Origin: Prochlorococcus sp. AG-436-M02 | Lineage (GTDB): Bacteria; Cyanobacteriota; Cyanobacteriia; PCC-6307; Cyanobiaceae | DNA length: 46,061 nt | Reading direction: 5' to 3' | Assembly (NCBI GenBank): GCA_003212515.1 | Contig: QCPL01000010.1 | Span: forward strand, 1-46,061 | Part shown: piece by piece, positions 12,856 through 24,072 of the stretch | How positions within the stretch are numbered: the first letter of the stretch is position 1 | Layout of the letters: the number at the start of each line of letters is the position of its first letter | Made by a program: the position numbers and the translations under genes | Notes under the pieces: generated by a model | Told to the model about the DNA's origin: nothing | The model's input: only the letters and a program-made list of their open reading frames with translations | The model's database searches: none

Positions 12856-15800
12856 ACATTTCCTCCAATTCACTATCTATTGTTTGTTTACGAGCATTTA
12901 AAACCTGTGCTCTATCTATCTTACTTCTTACCTTATCTAAAGGTATACCAAAAAATTGTTGCATCGCTCTCCCTTCGACAGTCCCGTAGGGTTCATCAAT
13001 CGTTTTATCAATTGACCTGATCATACGACCGAATGGGAACATTGTGTAAGCGTGATAATCCATAAATCTCTCCCAGTCTTTGTTAATCAAACTGGAAAAG
13101 AATGACATTGGAATTCTAGCAACTGGTGGTGTAACTATATTTAATGGTGCTATAGGATATGGATATTGTCCAAAGAAAGCTTTGTCTCTAGTTTTCTTAT
13201 CTCCTAATAGCCAATCACCAGTTTCTTGTACCCAATCATATGGCGGTGGTAGTGTTGTATCAAATAAACTATATGCAAATGCACTACCTAAAGCCATAAC
13301 AAACATGTTTAATGCAAAGTCAGTTTTAAACTTATCAAACTCTTTTGTACCTTGTTTAAATCCATAAAGGTCTGCTTTTCTAAGCATCTCTTTACGAACT
13401 CTGACTGAATTAAACACAAATAATTTAAAACGAGATAATATTTTTCCCAAGGCTGTTCTCATATAAGCAGGTCTAAAAGAACTATGATATAAAAATTGTG
13501 TTGCTTCAACACCTCTTAATCCTGCTTCATGGACTGCCGCATCATTTAAAGATAATTCCAAACCATACTTACCCATATGCTCCATGTATTCTATAGCATG
13601 AGTTAAATATGAATCTCTTCTTAATTTTCTTTCAGATGTCTGCATAAACCAAGCAGCTGATGTATCCATAAGTTTATCTACCCTGTACTTCTTGGCAATA
13701 TCTATCAGTGTTTGGTCAGACACATCTGGATCTCTAGCAATCTTCTTGCTTACTTCTTTAATAAAATCTTGTAAATTCTTACGAGCAACCCCTTTGACAT
13801 TGTTTAATTCAGCATTAACATTTAATTCGTTAGAAATAAAAGATTCTATAACACCTCTTTCTGTAATCCATTTATTTAAATCTTGCTTTGTTTTAACAAT
13901 AGAACCATCTTCCATCTTTAATCTATAATCACCATTTAAATCTTTAATTAAATTCTTTTCTATCCACTTCTTATTATTAGCTCTCATAAAATTCTTTAAA
14001 CCACCTCTAGTAATGGTCATTGTAGTTCCACCGAATAAATTACCAGTCATAATCTTTGTGTGACCTAATAATGTCCATAATTGGAATTTAGCTTCAAGCC
14101 TACCCATCTTATGAACCATACGAGTCATACCTTCCATATATGCATTATACTGAGCTCTATATAATTCAGGATTAGTTGACTGAAGTTTTGGATCTGGAGG
14201 ATCTGGTATATCTTTCATAAAGGGAGCAGTTCTTCCATATTTCTTAAACTTCTTGTTGATATAATCAAAAGCCTGAATAACTTTCTCATCACTAAATAAG
14301 TAAGCACCACGTCTTTTGAATTTAGGGTCTGCTTTGAGATATTTGGGTAAGTCTTTTCCAAATACAGTGGGTAATCCCATTGAATCTCTAAAGTAAGACC
14401 TTAAATATAAAGCCCAGTCTACTGTATTTTTACCAAATGCTTTCTTGTCTATAAAATTATTTATCTTAACGTTTGCTTGAAACGCTGCTATATTTTTATA
14501 TAGCCCTCTAAAAATACCTTCTTTGTAAATATCAATTGCATGTTGAGAATTATCCCAACCAGGCATATCAGTTTTTCTATCTAAAGTAGATTGCGGTCTA
14601 TTGTTTATACCAGCATTCTTTATACTTTTAAAATTATGTTTATTTAAATCTAACATAACTGATTCAATAGCCTCAGTAGCCATACCAGCATCAGAAGATT
14701 GTGATTTCTCTATATTAAATTGAGATTTTAATCTTTCAATCTCTGCTGCTTCTTCTGCTTGCTTAGGAGTCTTACCTTTGCTAATAGCTTTATCGTATGC
14801 TTCCTTAGCTTTACTCTCCACCCACTTCTCTATTTCTAAACGTGACCTTTTATTTCTACCAAAATTAATATGAGGAACATATTCTTCGGGTTTATATCTA
14901 CCAATAGGTTTAAATTTATTTTTAGATCTATATATCTCCCTTAATTGTTTTATACTCAATTTATTACCAGGAGTATTATATTCTACCCGAATTGCTTTTT
15001 CTAAAATAAACTCATATTGAGCCCTTAAAATAACTTCCATAGGTATATCAGGAATGTCTTTACCCATTTCTACGTCCTTAATTAGCCTTTTCTGGAAGTT
15101 TTTCATATTAAACATACCATCCTTACCCCAGACTAAATAATCGTTGTATTTACCGTATTCTTTATTCTTGTCTATTTTTTCAAAATCAATATACTCTGTT
15201 TTATTGTTGTTCATAGCAAATAACCACTTGTCACCAAATTGTTTAAAATCCTTAGTGTATGCTTTATCTGTAATGGTTATCATTTCATCTAAAGTATATT
15301 CTTTATCACCAACTTTCCATTTACTATTCTTTAAATCTTTATATTCTTTTAATTGCTTATAATCCTCTGGTCCTATCTTAGAATCTTTCAATCTACTTTC
15401 TCTAAGATTGTTCACTATAATACTAATACCTTCTGCATCTTTATCAGGAAGATTCTTATGTATATATCTTCTTAAATTATACTCTACTACTTGACTTGTT
15501 TTTGAATCTATATTCATTGTAACTTTATTCATATAGTCTTTTAAAAAACCTATAGTACTTGTATACTTTTTAACTTCTCTTACAACAACACTGTCTCTTT
15601 TCATTACAGGTTGAAGAGATGATCTAAAGTAATTACTTTCAAAGTTTCTCATAAATAGATCCATATACTCTGGAGATGCTCTCCATGCAAAGTCAGGTAA
15701 CTTTGTATCTTTGGATTTAGTTCTAACATCCATATCTTTTATAAACTTATCCATAGCAACTACATCATCAATATCCATTATATTAAAATCTTTTCTAACA

Positions 15801-18800
15801 CCAAATACTTCCTCTGTAAAATTCTCATAGAAATCTTTAAGATTATCTTTTATACGAGGATTGTCTTTTAATGTCTGTTCAAACTCTAATACCTTTTGGT
15901 ATTGTTTATCGGTAATAGCCCTAGTTCTGAGGAAATGACTATCATTACCATATACTTTCTTTTTATATGTATTATAAGAAATAGGAGGTTTGTTTATGTT
16001 AAATAAAACTTCTTTAGATTTACCACCTTTGGCTACTTCTGTTATGCTACTGTATAGATCTTGTTGATTTTCTAATAAAAACTTAATAGCATTATTGCTA
16101 ATACTCTTTGATTGAAATGGTATTTTACTAAATGATGTTTTAGTACTATTATGATAGAATGGACTCATTAACCATAAGTCAAAATAATCATGAAACATTT
16201 CAGGAGTAAGAGGATCTTCTAGTTTAAACTTCTTGTTGTATTCTTTAACTAAATTGTTTAAAGTTGTGTTCTTATAATCTAGAACTGTTCTGTCAAATTC
16301 TTGGCTACTAGATTCTGACAACTCTTCACGTTCTTGATGTCTATTATTAAGTCTTTGCTTAATCTCAGTAGCAGCTTTTGCTATTGGTTTTAATATACTA
16401 TCAACTACCTTATTTAATTCTTTATCCTTAAATAAAGACTCTCCATCTTTGTTCTTCAATTTAGATAGACGATTGTATATCTCATATCCTTTCATATTCA
16501 ATGATTGCCATGAAGATAATAAGTGGAAATCTCTTTCTAATAATTCTCTTGCATAAGAATAATTACCTTTCTTTATTAGATTTATAATATTCTTAGGATT
16601 TAATTGTCCTGCAAATCCGCCATATAACTGATTAATAGATTTAACAATCTGGTTCTTTTCTTGTAAAGAGATATGATTTGTTTTAGCCTTATCTAAAATA
16701 TCTATATATTTTTCTATTAATTGAGTATCAAATAATGTATCATTAAGACCATCTTTCTTCATTGCTTCAGCAACTCTACTTCCTAAATTCTTATATCTAC
16801 CTGGGTTTGTATTATTCAAACTCTCTGTAAATTGAGCCCAATCTATTTTTCCTTTGGACGATGGATTTATACTAGTAATAGTTTTGGCTATATCACCTAA
16901 AAACGTTTTACTTATATTACCATAATCGCCTTTAATTGATTTACCTGTCTTGTTAAAAGTTAGCTTTGATTTAAATGCACTATTAAATAACAAGTCGGGA
17001 AATTGTGAATAGTCTATCATTCTAGGATAATTAGCTGCATCTGCAGATCTGTTAACTATTTCTCTAGATAGTCTAATTAAATTTTTGTGTGCATTAGGTT
17101 TTAATTCTAGATCTAATGTTCCATAAACTTCACCAGATTTATTCTTAAGTTCTATTCCTTTTAAAGAACCACCATTAGACTTAACATAATCCGCTAAAGC
17201 GATTAAATTATTTTTAGCTACAATACCATGACCTAATCCCTGCTGCCCTTTCCTAGCAGTGTCAGCTACAATTCTTCTAAATGCAGGTGAAAATTTACTT
17301 GATGGTGATTCATATGCTTCGTCTTTAGATGCACCGAATAGTTTATCTAATTCTTGTGATTTACCATCCACAAATCTACCGTTAGATTCCCATTCTTTCT
17401 GATGTTTTTTAAATGTCTTTACTACTTTATCAGGCATGTTCTGATATAAGAACGTAGAGTCACTATCTTTATCAGCACCACCTAAGTACGCATTGTCCTT
17501 CGCATTGGTTGTGATGGATACTCCATTTTGTTTGGTAAAACCACCAAACTTAAGAACCCTAGTACCAGAAATACTATCAGCAGGAACACGAATAACAAGA
17601 AAGTCAAAGGCTTTATCACTATTATCTCCACCAGATTTTTTCCAAGCTTGTTCAAGAGTCATATCCTTTCCTTTGTATCGAACTTTCATTTTGCCCATAC
17701 CTTTATCAAGCATGAACTCACCATCTTTAATGTTGTTCGAGAATAATGTATGTGGATCTTTAGGAGCCATCCACGCTTTAGCTGAGTATTTATACTTTGG
17801 ACTATAATATCTGTTTAGCATATATTTCTTATAGTTGTTCTCAAAAAACTTTCTACCATGTATACCACCTTCTCTTTGAGATTGAGAAAAATCTGCTATA
17901 TCTAATACTCTATTGTTTCTATAAACAAATTGTTGGTATTCTTCTGGAGTAAAATTATCTACATCTTCAAGTTCTCCCTTTCTATCTTGACGAGCCATCT
18001 CTCTAGCAAACTTCCTTGCTATTTCAGAATTACCATGCTTAGTAAATACTTCATGTATTATTTTAGTTGATACATCATCGACTGATACTTTATCTAAATC
18101 TTTTATATTACCAGATCTTAATGCATTTAATACTTTATTATTAGATTCTTCTATGCCATTTATATTAGGTCTGTATATTTCTTTCCACATCACATCCATA
18201 ATACCAGGAGCTTGCATTTCATTAAGAACTCCTGATAATTGTCTAACAATTCTTTGTTTCTTTAAAGCACTAACAGGGTTTTCAAATGTACCCATGTTAA
18301 TTCTTATATCTGTGTCGTTTAAATAAGCTGTCTCAAGCTCTTTAGTGTGACCATATTGTCCTTTTTCGAGTAGTTTGGTATCAAAATCGTTAGATTTTAA
18401 ATCACCGCTATGTTTAGCTGCCGATTTCATAATCAACGCTCTAAGTCCATTTTTCTCCATATAACTCTGAATCTCAGGACCTGCTGATCTACCTGCAGAC
18501 TTAACAATCATAGTGCCTTGCCCTGGTATTTTAACAACTATAACTGGTTTCATCATAGATACATTGGCTGGTAAGCCAAGTCTACTTAACATAGATTTCA
18601 TATCTTTCTCTAAAAAATAAACAGTACCATCTACATCACTGTCGTAAAATTCTTTCTCACCTTTTGTGTTAAGATATGTTTCTAGTTTTGGATCATTAAA
18701 GATAGCAAACTTTAATTGACCAAGAGTACCTTTAGGTAGAGGCATAGACTTATCATGATATATCTGCTCTCTCTTGTTCCAGTCAACTACATTTCTAGAA

Positions 18801-20746
18801 TAACCTTCTTTCATCAATTTATAGATTTGATTAAACTCTAATCCGTTTCTATCTGCTTCTATTAATACATTAGACTTCCATGCTTTCTCATGCATTTTCT
18901 CTAACAAAATAGGATCTTTAACATCAGGATAGTATTCTTTAAATGCTTTTAAACTTTTATTGTAGGAACTTTCTACATCTTTGTAAGTATAATTATTATC
19001 CCCCGCTGTTAAAGCATCAAATAACTTTTGTTTAGTATATCTATTAGTATTATCATGATACTTTCTTATGGTTAAAACACCTTTGTCTTTAACACCTCCA
19101 AATACATATCTGTCAACAGAATCTAATTTCATATCTGTTTTCCATCTTACATCTTTTCCAAACTGATTTTCTAAAACAGGTTTAAAATCTTTAGTCTTTT
19201 TTAAAGTATCTAATGGTTTGAATTTGGTAACCACTTCTCTACCATTAACCATCTCTTTTATAAAAACACCATCAAATGTTATATATTCAGTATTCTCTAA
19301 TTTATCAGCAGGTCTGTCTACTCTTTTCTCACCAGTAACCATACCATGATGATCACCTCTAGTACCTATTTTATTAACATCAATACCATCTATAACTTCT
19401 ATATTACCTTTAGTATCTTTTACTATTAAAAAAACATTGTTGTCTTTTTCACGAGATTTCATTTCAACAAGTTTGTCGTTTGACTTAACATTTAATTCAA
19501 CTGGATCATTAGCATCCATTTGTTGCTCGTGACTAAGTATAGCATCACTTACTTTTTTATGAACATACATTTCAATAGGAGATTCAGCGTTAGCTAAATA
19601 TCTTTCATTAGACATTTCTCTATATCCTCTATTGATTTGTTCTTGAGTAGGTCTTTTATCTGCAGGTAACCCAAGTTCTCTTTTAACTTGCTCTTCTACC
19701 TGCATGTCTGCAAAATCTTTATCTCTACCAAATAACCTGAAGTATCTTTGTAACCAACCTTTAGCGTTATCTGTAGACTCTTTTATTATATAATCTTTAG
19801 CACCTTTAGAATATGTATCAAAGTCAGGATGTTTTTCAGGATGGAAGATGTGTGATTTATTACCATCGTACATTAGATCTCTGATAAACTTACCACCTTC
19901 TGCTTCTACAGCAGGTCTAGATCCATAACCAAAATAACCACCTAATAGTGTTTGATATATAATCATTTCTATAGGTTCTCCCTGCATAGCAGTAGGTAAA
20001 CCCATCATCGATGCACCTATCACTCCCTTTAATCTCTGTTCACCTTTTCTATAATTAATAGGATTTTTAGATTTAAGATAGTTACCTATCATTCTCATCT
20101 CACCTAAACCACCAAATGCTCCACCAGCTACAGCACCATGTACTCCAGCATTTAACATTTCATCTGGACCTTTCCATATAGCAGAAACAGAACTTGCTGC
20201 TCCAAGATGGACTGCTTGTTCTAGTATTGCTCTGGGTGATGCACCTTTCTTGAATGCATCTAATGATTCTAATTTAGAAAGTGTTAAACCTTGTTGGACT
20301 TTACGTTTAGCTATATCTCCACCTATCATTGGTATTGACCAATGGTTTGCTTTACCTGCAATCTCAGATGCTTTACTTAAGTATTTAGATGCAGTGGTTT
20401 GAGATAGTTTACCCATACCTTTAGCACCTAACTTTAATGGAGCTGCTAAGATCCCTGGAGCAAAACCTGCTAAGTGTCCAAGTGAATGTGCAATTGCTTC
20501 GTAAGTAGTTTTAGGCTCATTGCCTTTTAACTTACTTACAGGAATAGTAGTAAAACCTTCTAAAAAACCATCGCTTAATTGTGATATGGTTTTACGAAGA
20601 TTAAACTCATCTGTCTTTCTATTAAATGGAATATCGTATTGGTTGGCTAATTCTTGTATTTGATCTACTTGCTCTTCATCGAACAAGTTTGGGTTATACC
20701 TATAACGCCTTACAAGATCAAAGACTCTTTCATTATAGGTAGACAT
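12848..20746 (-). CDS. Giant virion protein with predicted two-barrel RNA polymerase core, 2632 aa
   Basis: Residues 11-115 form an N-terminal module ending in glycine-rich hydrophobic helices, shared with the protein at 25188-25817. At about 700-850 lies DVDGTVYFLEKDM, then GLRALIMKSAAKHSGD (K774, K778), resembling the first double-psi barrel of crAss-like phage and YonO RNA polymerases. Next comes an R-x-P element (R1053, P1055) and GGADKDSDSTF, a DxDxD metal loop (D1092, D1094, D1096), then a QQGLGHGIVAKNN segment. A hydrophobic helix lies near 2475-2495. By analogy with crAss-like virion polymerases it would be packaged and injected to transcribe early genes. The remaining two-thirds is unassigned. 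It could alternatively be a purely structural ejection protein. Confidence 0.65.
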   Translation of the reverse strand: MSTYNERVFDLVRRYRYNPNLFDEEQVDQIQELANQYDIPFNRKTDEFNLRKTISQLSDGFLEGFTTIPVSKLKGNEPKTTYEAIAHSLGHLAGFAPGILAAPLKLGAKGMGKLSQTTASKYLSKASEIAGKANHWSIPMIGGDIAKRKVQQGLTLSKLESLDAFKKGASPRAILEQAVHLGAASSVSAIWKGPDEMLNAGVHGAVAGGAFGGLGEMRMIGNYLKSKNPINYRKGEQRLKGVIGASMMGLPTAMQGEPIEMIIYQTLLGGYFGYGSRPAVEAEGGKFIRDLMYDGNKSHIFHPEKHPDFDTYSKGAKDYIIKESTDNAKGWLQRYFRLFGRDKDFADMQVEEQVKRELGLPADKRPTQEQINRGYREMSNERYLANAESPIEMYVHKKVSDAILSHEQQMDANDPVELNVKSNDKLVEMKSREKDNNVFLIVKDTKGNIEVIDGIDVNKIGTRGDHHGMVTGEKRVDRPADKLENTEYITFDGVFIKEMVNGREVVTKFKPLDTLKKTKDFKPVLENQFGKDVRWKTDMKLDSVDRYVFGGVKDKGVLTIRKYHDNTNRYTKQKLFDALTAGDNNYTYKDVESSYNKSLKAFKEYYPDVKDPILLEKMHEKAWKSNVLIEADRNGLEFNQIYKLMKEGYSRNVVDWNKREQIYHDKSMPLPKGTLGQLKFAIFNDPKLETYLNTKGEKEFYDSDVDGTVYFLEKDMKSMLSRLGLPANVSMMKPVIVVKIPGQGTMIVKSAGRSAGPEIQSYMEKNGLRALIMKSAAKHSGDLKSNDFDTKLLEKGQYGHTKELETAYLNDTDIRINMGTFENPVSALKKQRIVRQLSGVLNEMQAPGIMDVMWKEIYRPNINGIEESNNKVLNALRSGNIKDLDKVSVDDVSTKIIHEVFTKHGNSEIARKFAREMARQDRKGELEDVDNFTPEEYQQFVYRNNRVLDIADFSQSQREGGIHGRKFFENNYKKYMLNRYYSPKYKYSAKAWMAPKDPHTLFSNNIKDGEFMLDKGMGKMKVRYKGKDMTLEQAWKKSGGDNSDKAFDFLVIRVPADSISGTRVLKFGGFTKQNGVSITTNAKDNAYLGGADKDSDSTFLYQNMPDKVVKTFKKHQKEWESNGRFVDGKSQELDKLFGASKDEAYESPSSKFSPAFRRIVADTARKGQQGLGHGIVAKNNLIALADYVKSNGGSLKGIELKNKSGEVYGTLDLELKPNAHKNLIRLSREIVNRSADAANYPRMIDYSQFPDLLFNSAFKSKLTFNKTGKSIKGDYGNISKTFLGDIAKTITSINPSSKGKIDWAQFTESLNNTNPGRYKNLGSRVAEAMKKDGLNDTLFDTQLIEKYIDILDKAKTNHISLQEKNQIVKSINQLYGGFAGQLNPKNIINLIKKGNYSYARELLERDFHLLSSWQSLNMKGYEIYNRLSKLKNKDGESLFKDKELNKVVDSILKPIAKAATEIKQRLNNRHQEREELSESSSQEFDRTVLDYKNTTLNNLVKEYNKKFKLEDPLTPEMFHDYFDLWLMSPFYHNSTKTSFSKIPFQSKSISNNAIKFLLENQQDLYSSITEVAKGGKSKEVLFNINKPPISYNTYKKKVYGNDSHFLRTRAITDKQYQKVLEFEQTLKDNPRIKDNLKDFYENFTEEVFGVRKDFNIMDIDDVVAMDKFIKDMDVRTKSKDTKLPDFAWRASPEYMDLFMRNFESNYFRSSLQPVMKRDSVVVREVKKYTSTIGFLKDYMNKVTMNIDSKTSQVVEYNLRRYIHKNLPDKDAEGISIIVNNLRESRLKDSKIGPEDYKQLKEYKDLKNSKWKVGDKEYTLDEMITITDKAYTKDFKQFGDKWLFAMNNNKTEYIDFEKIDKNKEYGKYNDYLVWGKDGMFNMKNFQKRLIKDVEMGKDIPDIPMEVILRAQYEFILEKAIRVEYNTPGNKLSIKQLREIYRSKNKFKPIGRYKPEEYVPHINFGRNKRSRLEIEKWVESKAKEAYDKAISKGKTPKQAEEAAEIERLKSQFNIEKSQSSDAGMATEAIESVMLDLNKHNFKSIKNAGINNRPQSTLDRKTDMPGWDNSQHAIDIYKEGIFRGLYKNIAAFQANVKINNFIDKKAFGKNTVDWALYLRSYFRDSMGLPTVFGKDLPKYLKADPKFKRRGAYLFSDEKVIQAFDYINKKFKKYGRTAPFMKDIPDPPDPKLQSTNPELYRAQYNAYMEGMTRMVHKMGRLEAKFQLWTLLGHTKIMTGNLFGGTTMTITRGGLKNFMRANNKKWIEKNLIKDLNGDYRLKMEDGSIVKTKQDLNKWITERGVIESFISNELNVNAELNNVKGVARKNLQDFIKEVSKKIARDPDVSDQTLIDIAKKYRVDKLMDTSAAWFMQTSERKLRRDSYLTHAIEYMEHMGKYGLELSLNDAAVHEAGLRGVEATQFLYHSSFRPAYMRTALGKILSRFKLFVFNSVRVRKEMLRKADLYGFKQGTKEFDKFKTDFALNMFVMALGSAFAYSLFDTTLPPPYDWVQETGDWLLGDKKTRDKAFFGQYPYPIAPLNIVTPPVARIPMSFFSSLINKDWERFMDYHAYTMFPFGRMIRSIDKTIDEPYGTVEGRAMQQFFGIPLDKVRSKIDRAQVLNARKQTIDSELEEMYG

Positions 20747-20749
20747 ATG

Positions 20750-21100
20750 TTATCCTGTGAAAGTTTCACTGTTACATAATATTTGAGCTTCTGATTTTGT
20801 AAGTACACTATAGTTTGGATATGATTTGTTTAATCCAAGATCTGAAAGCTCTGATAGTACTCCATCTTTCATAGACCATTCACCTTTGATAATACAATAT
20901 GCTTTATCATGTGAATATCTTGGAGCACCTACTTTACCTGCAAATATAATATCATTCCAAGTAGGAGATGATTTATAAGTGACATCCCCAGTATCTTCAT
21001 CTACTGATTCTACTATAGGATATAGTTCTTTTACTTTGGTACCAATAGCACTATCATATGCACTGCTTGGTAGACAAAAATACATTTCATAATGTGCCAT
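20750..21100 (-). CDS. Hypothetical virion-associated protein, 116 aa
   Basis: The ATG overlaps the stop of the LamG gene by one base and has AGGAG about 9 nt upstream. The product is soluble and mixed alpha/beta, with a Tyr-rich N-terminus and a DEDTGDVTYKSSPTWNDI hairpin. It is placed between the receptor-binding LamG protein and the giant protein, which suggests a tail or fibre accessory role. No family is recognised. Confidence 0.6.
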   Translation of the reverse strand: MAHYEMYFCLPSSAYDSAIGTKVKELYPIVESVDEDTGDVTYKSSPTWNDIIFAGKVGAPRYSHDKAYCIIKGEWSMKDGVLSELSDLGLNKSYPNYSVLTKSEAQILCNSETFTG

Positions 21101-24072
21101 TATCTGTGACTCCTTTTACCTGCGTTATAAATTCTTGCTACTTCACCCTTTACTACATCTCCATTTGAAGGACTTGTTACTCCATCATCTAATAAATCTG
21201 TATAAACTAATACATCGTCAATTTCCCCATTCATTTTAGTACCATCTATATGACTAGCTCCTATCCACATAGAATTATCATTAGACGGAGAAGTAGTAGT
21301 GCTTGATTGAGAATCTGTTGATGTTCTAAATTTGCCATCTATATAAATTTTGACTCTATCAGTAGCTGTTGATTCGCTACCATTGCATACACATACTACA
21401 TGAGTCCAAGTATCATTTTGCATCGTAGTAGCTGTATCGGTTTGATACCTCATTATATTTCCTCCTTGTTCATAACTAAAAGTAAAATCTTCATTAGTAT
21501 GATACACAAGTTGAAAATGTGTTGAATTATCATATGCTAAATTAATAAGAGGTTCCATAAATCCTGATTTATCGTATGTTTTCACCCAGAAAGAAACAGA
21601 AAATGTAGCCATTTGAGCTTCAGTTAATGGGTTTTCAAAGCATTTGACTAAAGCTCCTTGAGTTGTAATTTCGCTAACCGTATAAGGCCCATCATTATAG
21701 AAATTCAAACTATTAGTAGCTCTTTGTCTATTCATTATAAATCCTTGAGAATCTCTTGAACTATCTACTCCTGCTGTGATTAACATTGTTTCTGTAATAT
21801 TTGTTGGAGTCCCATTATATAAAGAACCTGCATTGCCTATATCTGTCCAAGTTGAGAGACCATTATTTCTCCAATAATGTAATAAATTTGTAGATGCAGA
21901 ATGACCTATAGCATCAAGTGCTAAACCATCATTATATAATTCATTTACTTCTGATTGATTTAAGGTTTTATCCCATATAGATACTTCTGTAATAGAACCT
22001 GCCATTGCTTGAGTAGCACCAGCTCTATTCATTAAATTAAAGTTTTGAGTATCGCTAGCAGGAGCTAGATGGTTAGTTTTTTCAGCATCTTTTTCTCCGT
22101 TTATATACCACTGAGAATCTGTTCCGCTATCGTTTATTGCGACTACACAATGAGTCCATTCTCCATAACCTATTGCTGATGAATTATTGTTTTGTGCTGC
22201 TCCTGTTTGATTTGTATAATATTGCAATACTCTACTAGAATTATTCCAGTAAATATACCATCCAGAACCACTACCACCTGAACCAAATGTTCCCTTATTC
22301 ATTACATAACCGTTGCTATCATCATCAATTGGATAAAGCCAAAAAGAAATAGTTCTATCAGTAGCTTGAAAATTCAAATCACTAGAACCATCTGAAAATG
22401 TTACATGTGAATCAACAGAATTATCTTCATTAAACCAAGCCAATTGATTATAAGATTGTAATGCTGTTTGTGGTATATCAAGTTGTTGGTCTGCATCTGT
22501 CCAACCTGTTGCTGTGCCTTGTTCTTTAATACTAAAATTATCTAGCAACATTTCATTATCTGCATGACCACTTTGACCTTGACAATAAACTCTTATATTT
22601 GTTGAACTATCAGAAGCTACAAAAGTATCGCTGTATGCAGTCCAGCTTGTATTTGTTCTAACAAGATTTTGCTTTGTTGTATCACCTATAACTATATAAG
22701 CATCATTAACCATATTTGTTGTGTTTATAAATTTATAATCAAGAGTTACTAAATAAGTTCTTCCAGCAATAAGAACTGAATCTAAATCTGATTGTGATAA
22801 TTCTGCTCTATCATGGTCAGTAGAACCAGCCATAATTCTTAAAGTTTTATCGTGGTCAGTATCCCCTGAATCATACCCACCTGTTACTGAACCCCCACCA
22901 GCACCAACCCAGTTACCAACAGTATCCATGTCTTTATCATCGCCTAAAACCAGTTCATCACCATGAAATACAGTTGTTGCATGATTTTTAGCGTTTATCT
23001 TCTTTAAAGATGCACTTGTAACTTTTATATTACCTGAACTATTATAGATATAAAAATGGTCACTTCCTGAGGCAGCATCATTTGCTAAATATGCAGTATA
23101 ATCTACATAATCATCTGTTAAAGTATGAGTAGTTGTACTATTAGCTCCGTGATAAACTTGTAAAACTGCAGCTTCTCCAGCTGTTGCTCTCTTAGCTCTA
23201 ATTACAGATTTATACATGTACCCATCATTATGTGTTGTAACATCTGGTTGTGTCATCCATTGATTAGAATCTGTTGTATAAGCTTCTCCATTAGAAAAAG
23301 TCATCTCTGAGCTTCCACTACCACCTGAACCATTCCATGCACTTGAATCATTCACATCTGTATCAGCTAAAAGTTCATCACCCAACCCTGTATTTGAAGC
23401 ATCAAGTATATATGATTGTTGTCCTCTATGTCCATCATTCATTGGATACCATGCTTTAAGATTAGAGTTTGTTAAAGATGTACCACCTCTATTTAAAGCT
23501 AATTGTTCAGGGTTATTGTAATCGTATAGTGCATCATCTGCTGTCCATGCTGTATCCCATACTTGTATATCAGATAGCATTCCTGTTATGTAATTACCTG
23601 CATATTCACCTATTCTAGATTCATTAGCATGGGCAAAATCTCCTGTAAACGTATGCGTACCATCCGCAACACCATTTACATAAAAAGTTGATACAAGATT
23701 ATTAACGGAAATAAGTACACGATACCAAGTATTAGCTTTTAATGAAGTATTAGCAGTTCCTGATTCATCGCCATATTTTCTTAACTCAACTTTTCTAGTA
23801 GTTCCTGAAAGTCTAAAAATAGGATTATTAGTATTTTCATCTCTTCTCCATATACCCCAATCATTTGAAGTTCCTGTATAGTTTACCCAAGCAACTATTG
23901 TAAATGTATTTCCACTTGGCAATCCAGTTGGAGATGTATTTTCTAAATAATCAGCAACCCCATCAAACTCTAATGCTCTACCTGAATATATTTGTCCATG
24001 ATTGTTATTACCAGAAGTATCTAATGCTCTGGCTCTTGTTGGTTTTTCAATTGTTTGTATAGTAGCAGCCAT
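21100..24072 (-). CDS. Tail/receptor-binding protein with three LamG and two jelly-roll domains, 990 aa
   Basis: Three concanavalin A-like (LamG) domains are visible, each starting with an ALEFDG or F-S-V-S-F-W strand and containing a W-(Y/T)-H-x-V strand and a YIDG or YVNG hairpin: about 33-205, 550-735 and 800-985. Between them, two similar beta-jelly-roll segments (about 225-360 and 365-530), each opening with G-D-E-L, look like carbohydrate-binding modules. The protein should bind a host surface glycan. It follows a one-domain LamG gene with a 1-nt overlap (TAATG). Confidence 0.75.
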   Translation of the reverse strand: MAATIQTIEKPTRARALDTSGNNNHGQIYSGRALEFDGVADYLENTSPTGLPSGNTFTIVAWVNYTGTSNDWGIWRRDENTNNPIFRLSGTTRKVELRKYGDESGTANTSLKANTWYRVLISVNNLVSTFYVNGVADGTHTFTGDFAHANESRIGEYAGNYITGMLSDIQVWDTAWTADDALYDYNNPEQLALNRGGTSLTNSNLKAWYPMNDGHRGQQSYILDASNTGLGDELLADTDVNDSSAWNGSGGSGSSEMTFSNGEAYTTDSNQWMTQPDVTTHNDGYMYKSVIRAKRATAGEAAVLQVYHGANSTTTHTLTDDYVDYTAYLANDAASGSDHFYIYNSSGNIKVTSASLKKINAKNHATTVFHGDELVLGDDKDMDTVGNWVGAGGGSVTGGYDSGDTDHDKTLRIMAGSTDHDRAELSQSDLDSVLIAGRTYLVTLDYKFINTTNMVNDAYIVIGDTTKQNLVRTNTSWTAYSDTFVASDSSTNIRVYCQGQSGHADNEMLLDNFSIKEQGTATGWTDADQQLDIPQTALQSYNQLAWFNEDNSVDSHVTFSDGSSDLNFQATDRTISFWLYPIDDDSNGYVMNKGTFGSGGSGSGWYIYWNNSSRVLQYYTNQTGAAQNNNSSAIGYGEWTHCVVAINDSGTDSQWYINGEKDAEKTNHLAPASDTQNFNLMNRAGATQAMAGSITEVSIWDKTLNQSEVNELYNDGLALDAIGHSASTNLLHYWRNNGLSTWTDIGNAGSLYNGTPTNITETMLITAGVDSSRDSQGFIMNRQRATNSLNFYNDGPYTVSEITTQGALVKCFENPLTEAQMATFSVSFWVKTYDKSGFMEPLINLAYDNSTHFQLVYHTNEDFTFSYEQGGNIMRYQTDTATTMQNDTWTHVVCVCNGSESTATDRVKIYIDGKFRTSTDSQSSTTTSPSNDNSMWIGASHIDGTKMNGEIDDVLVYTDLLDDGVTSPSNGDVVKGEVARIYNAGKRSHR

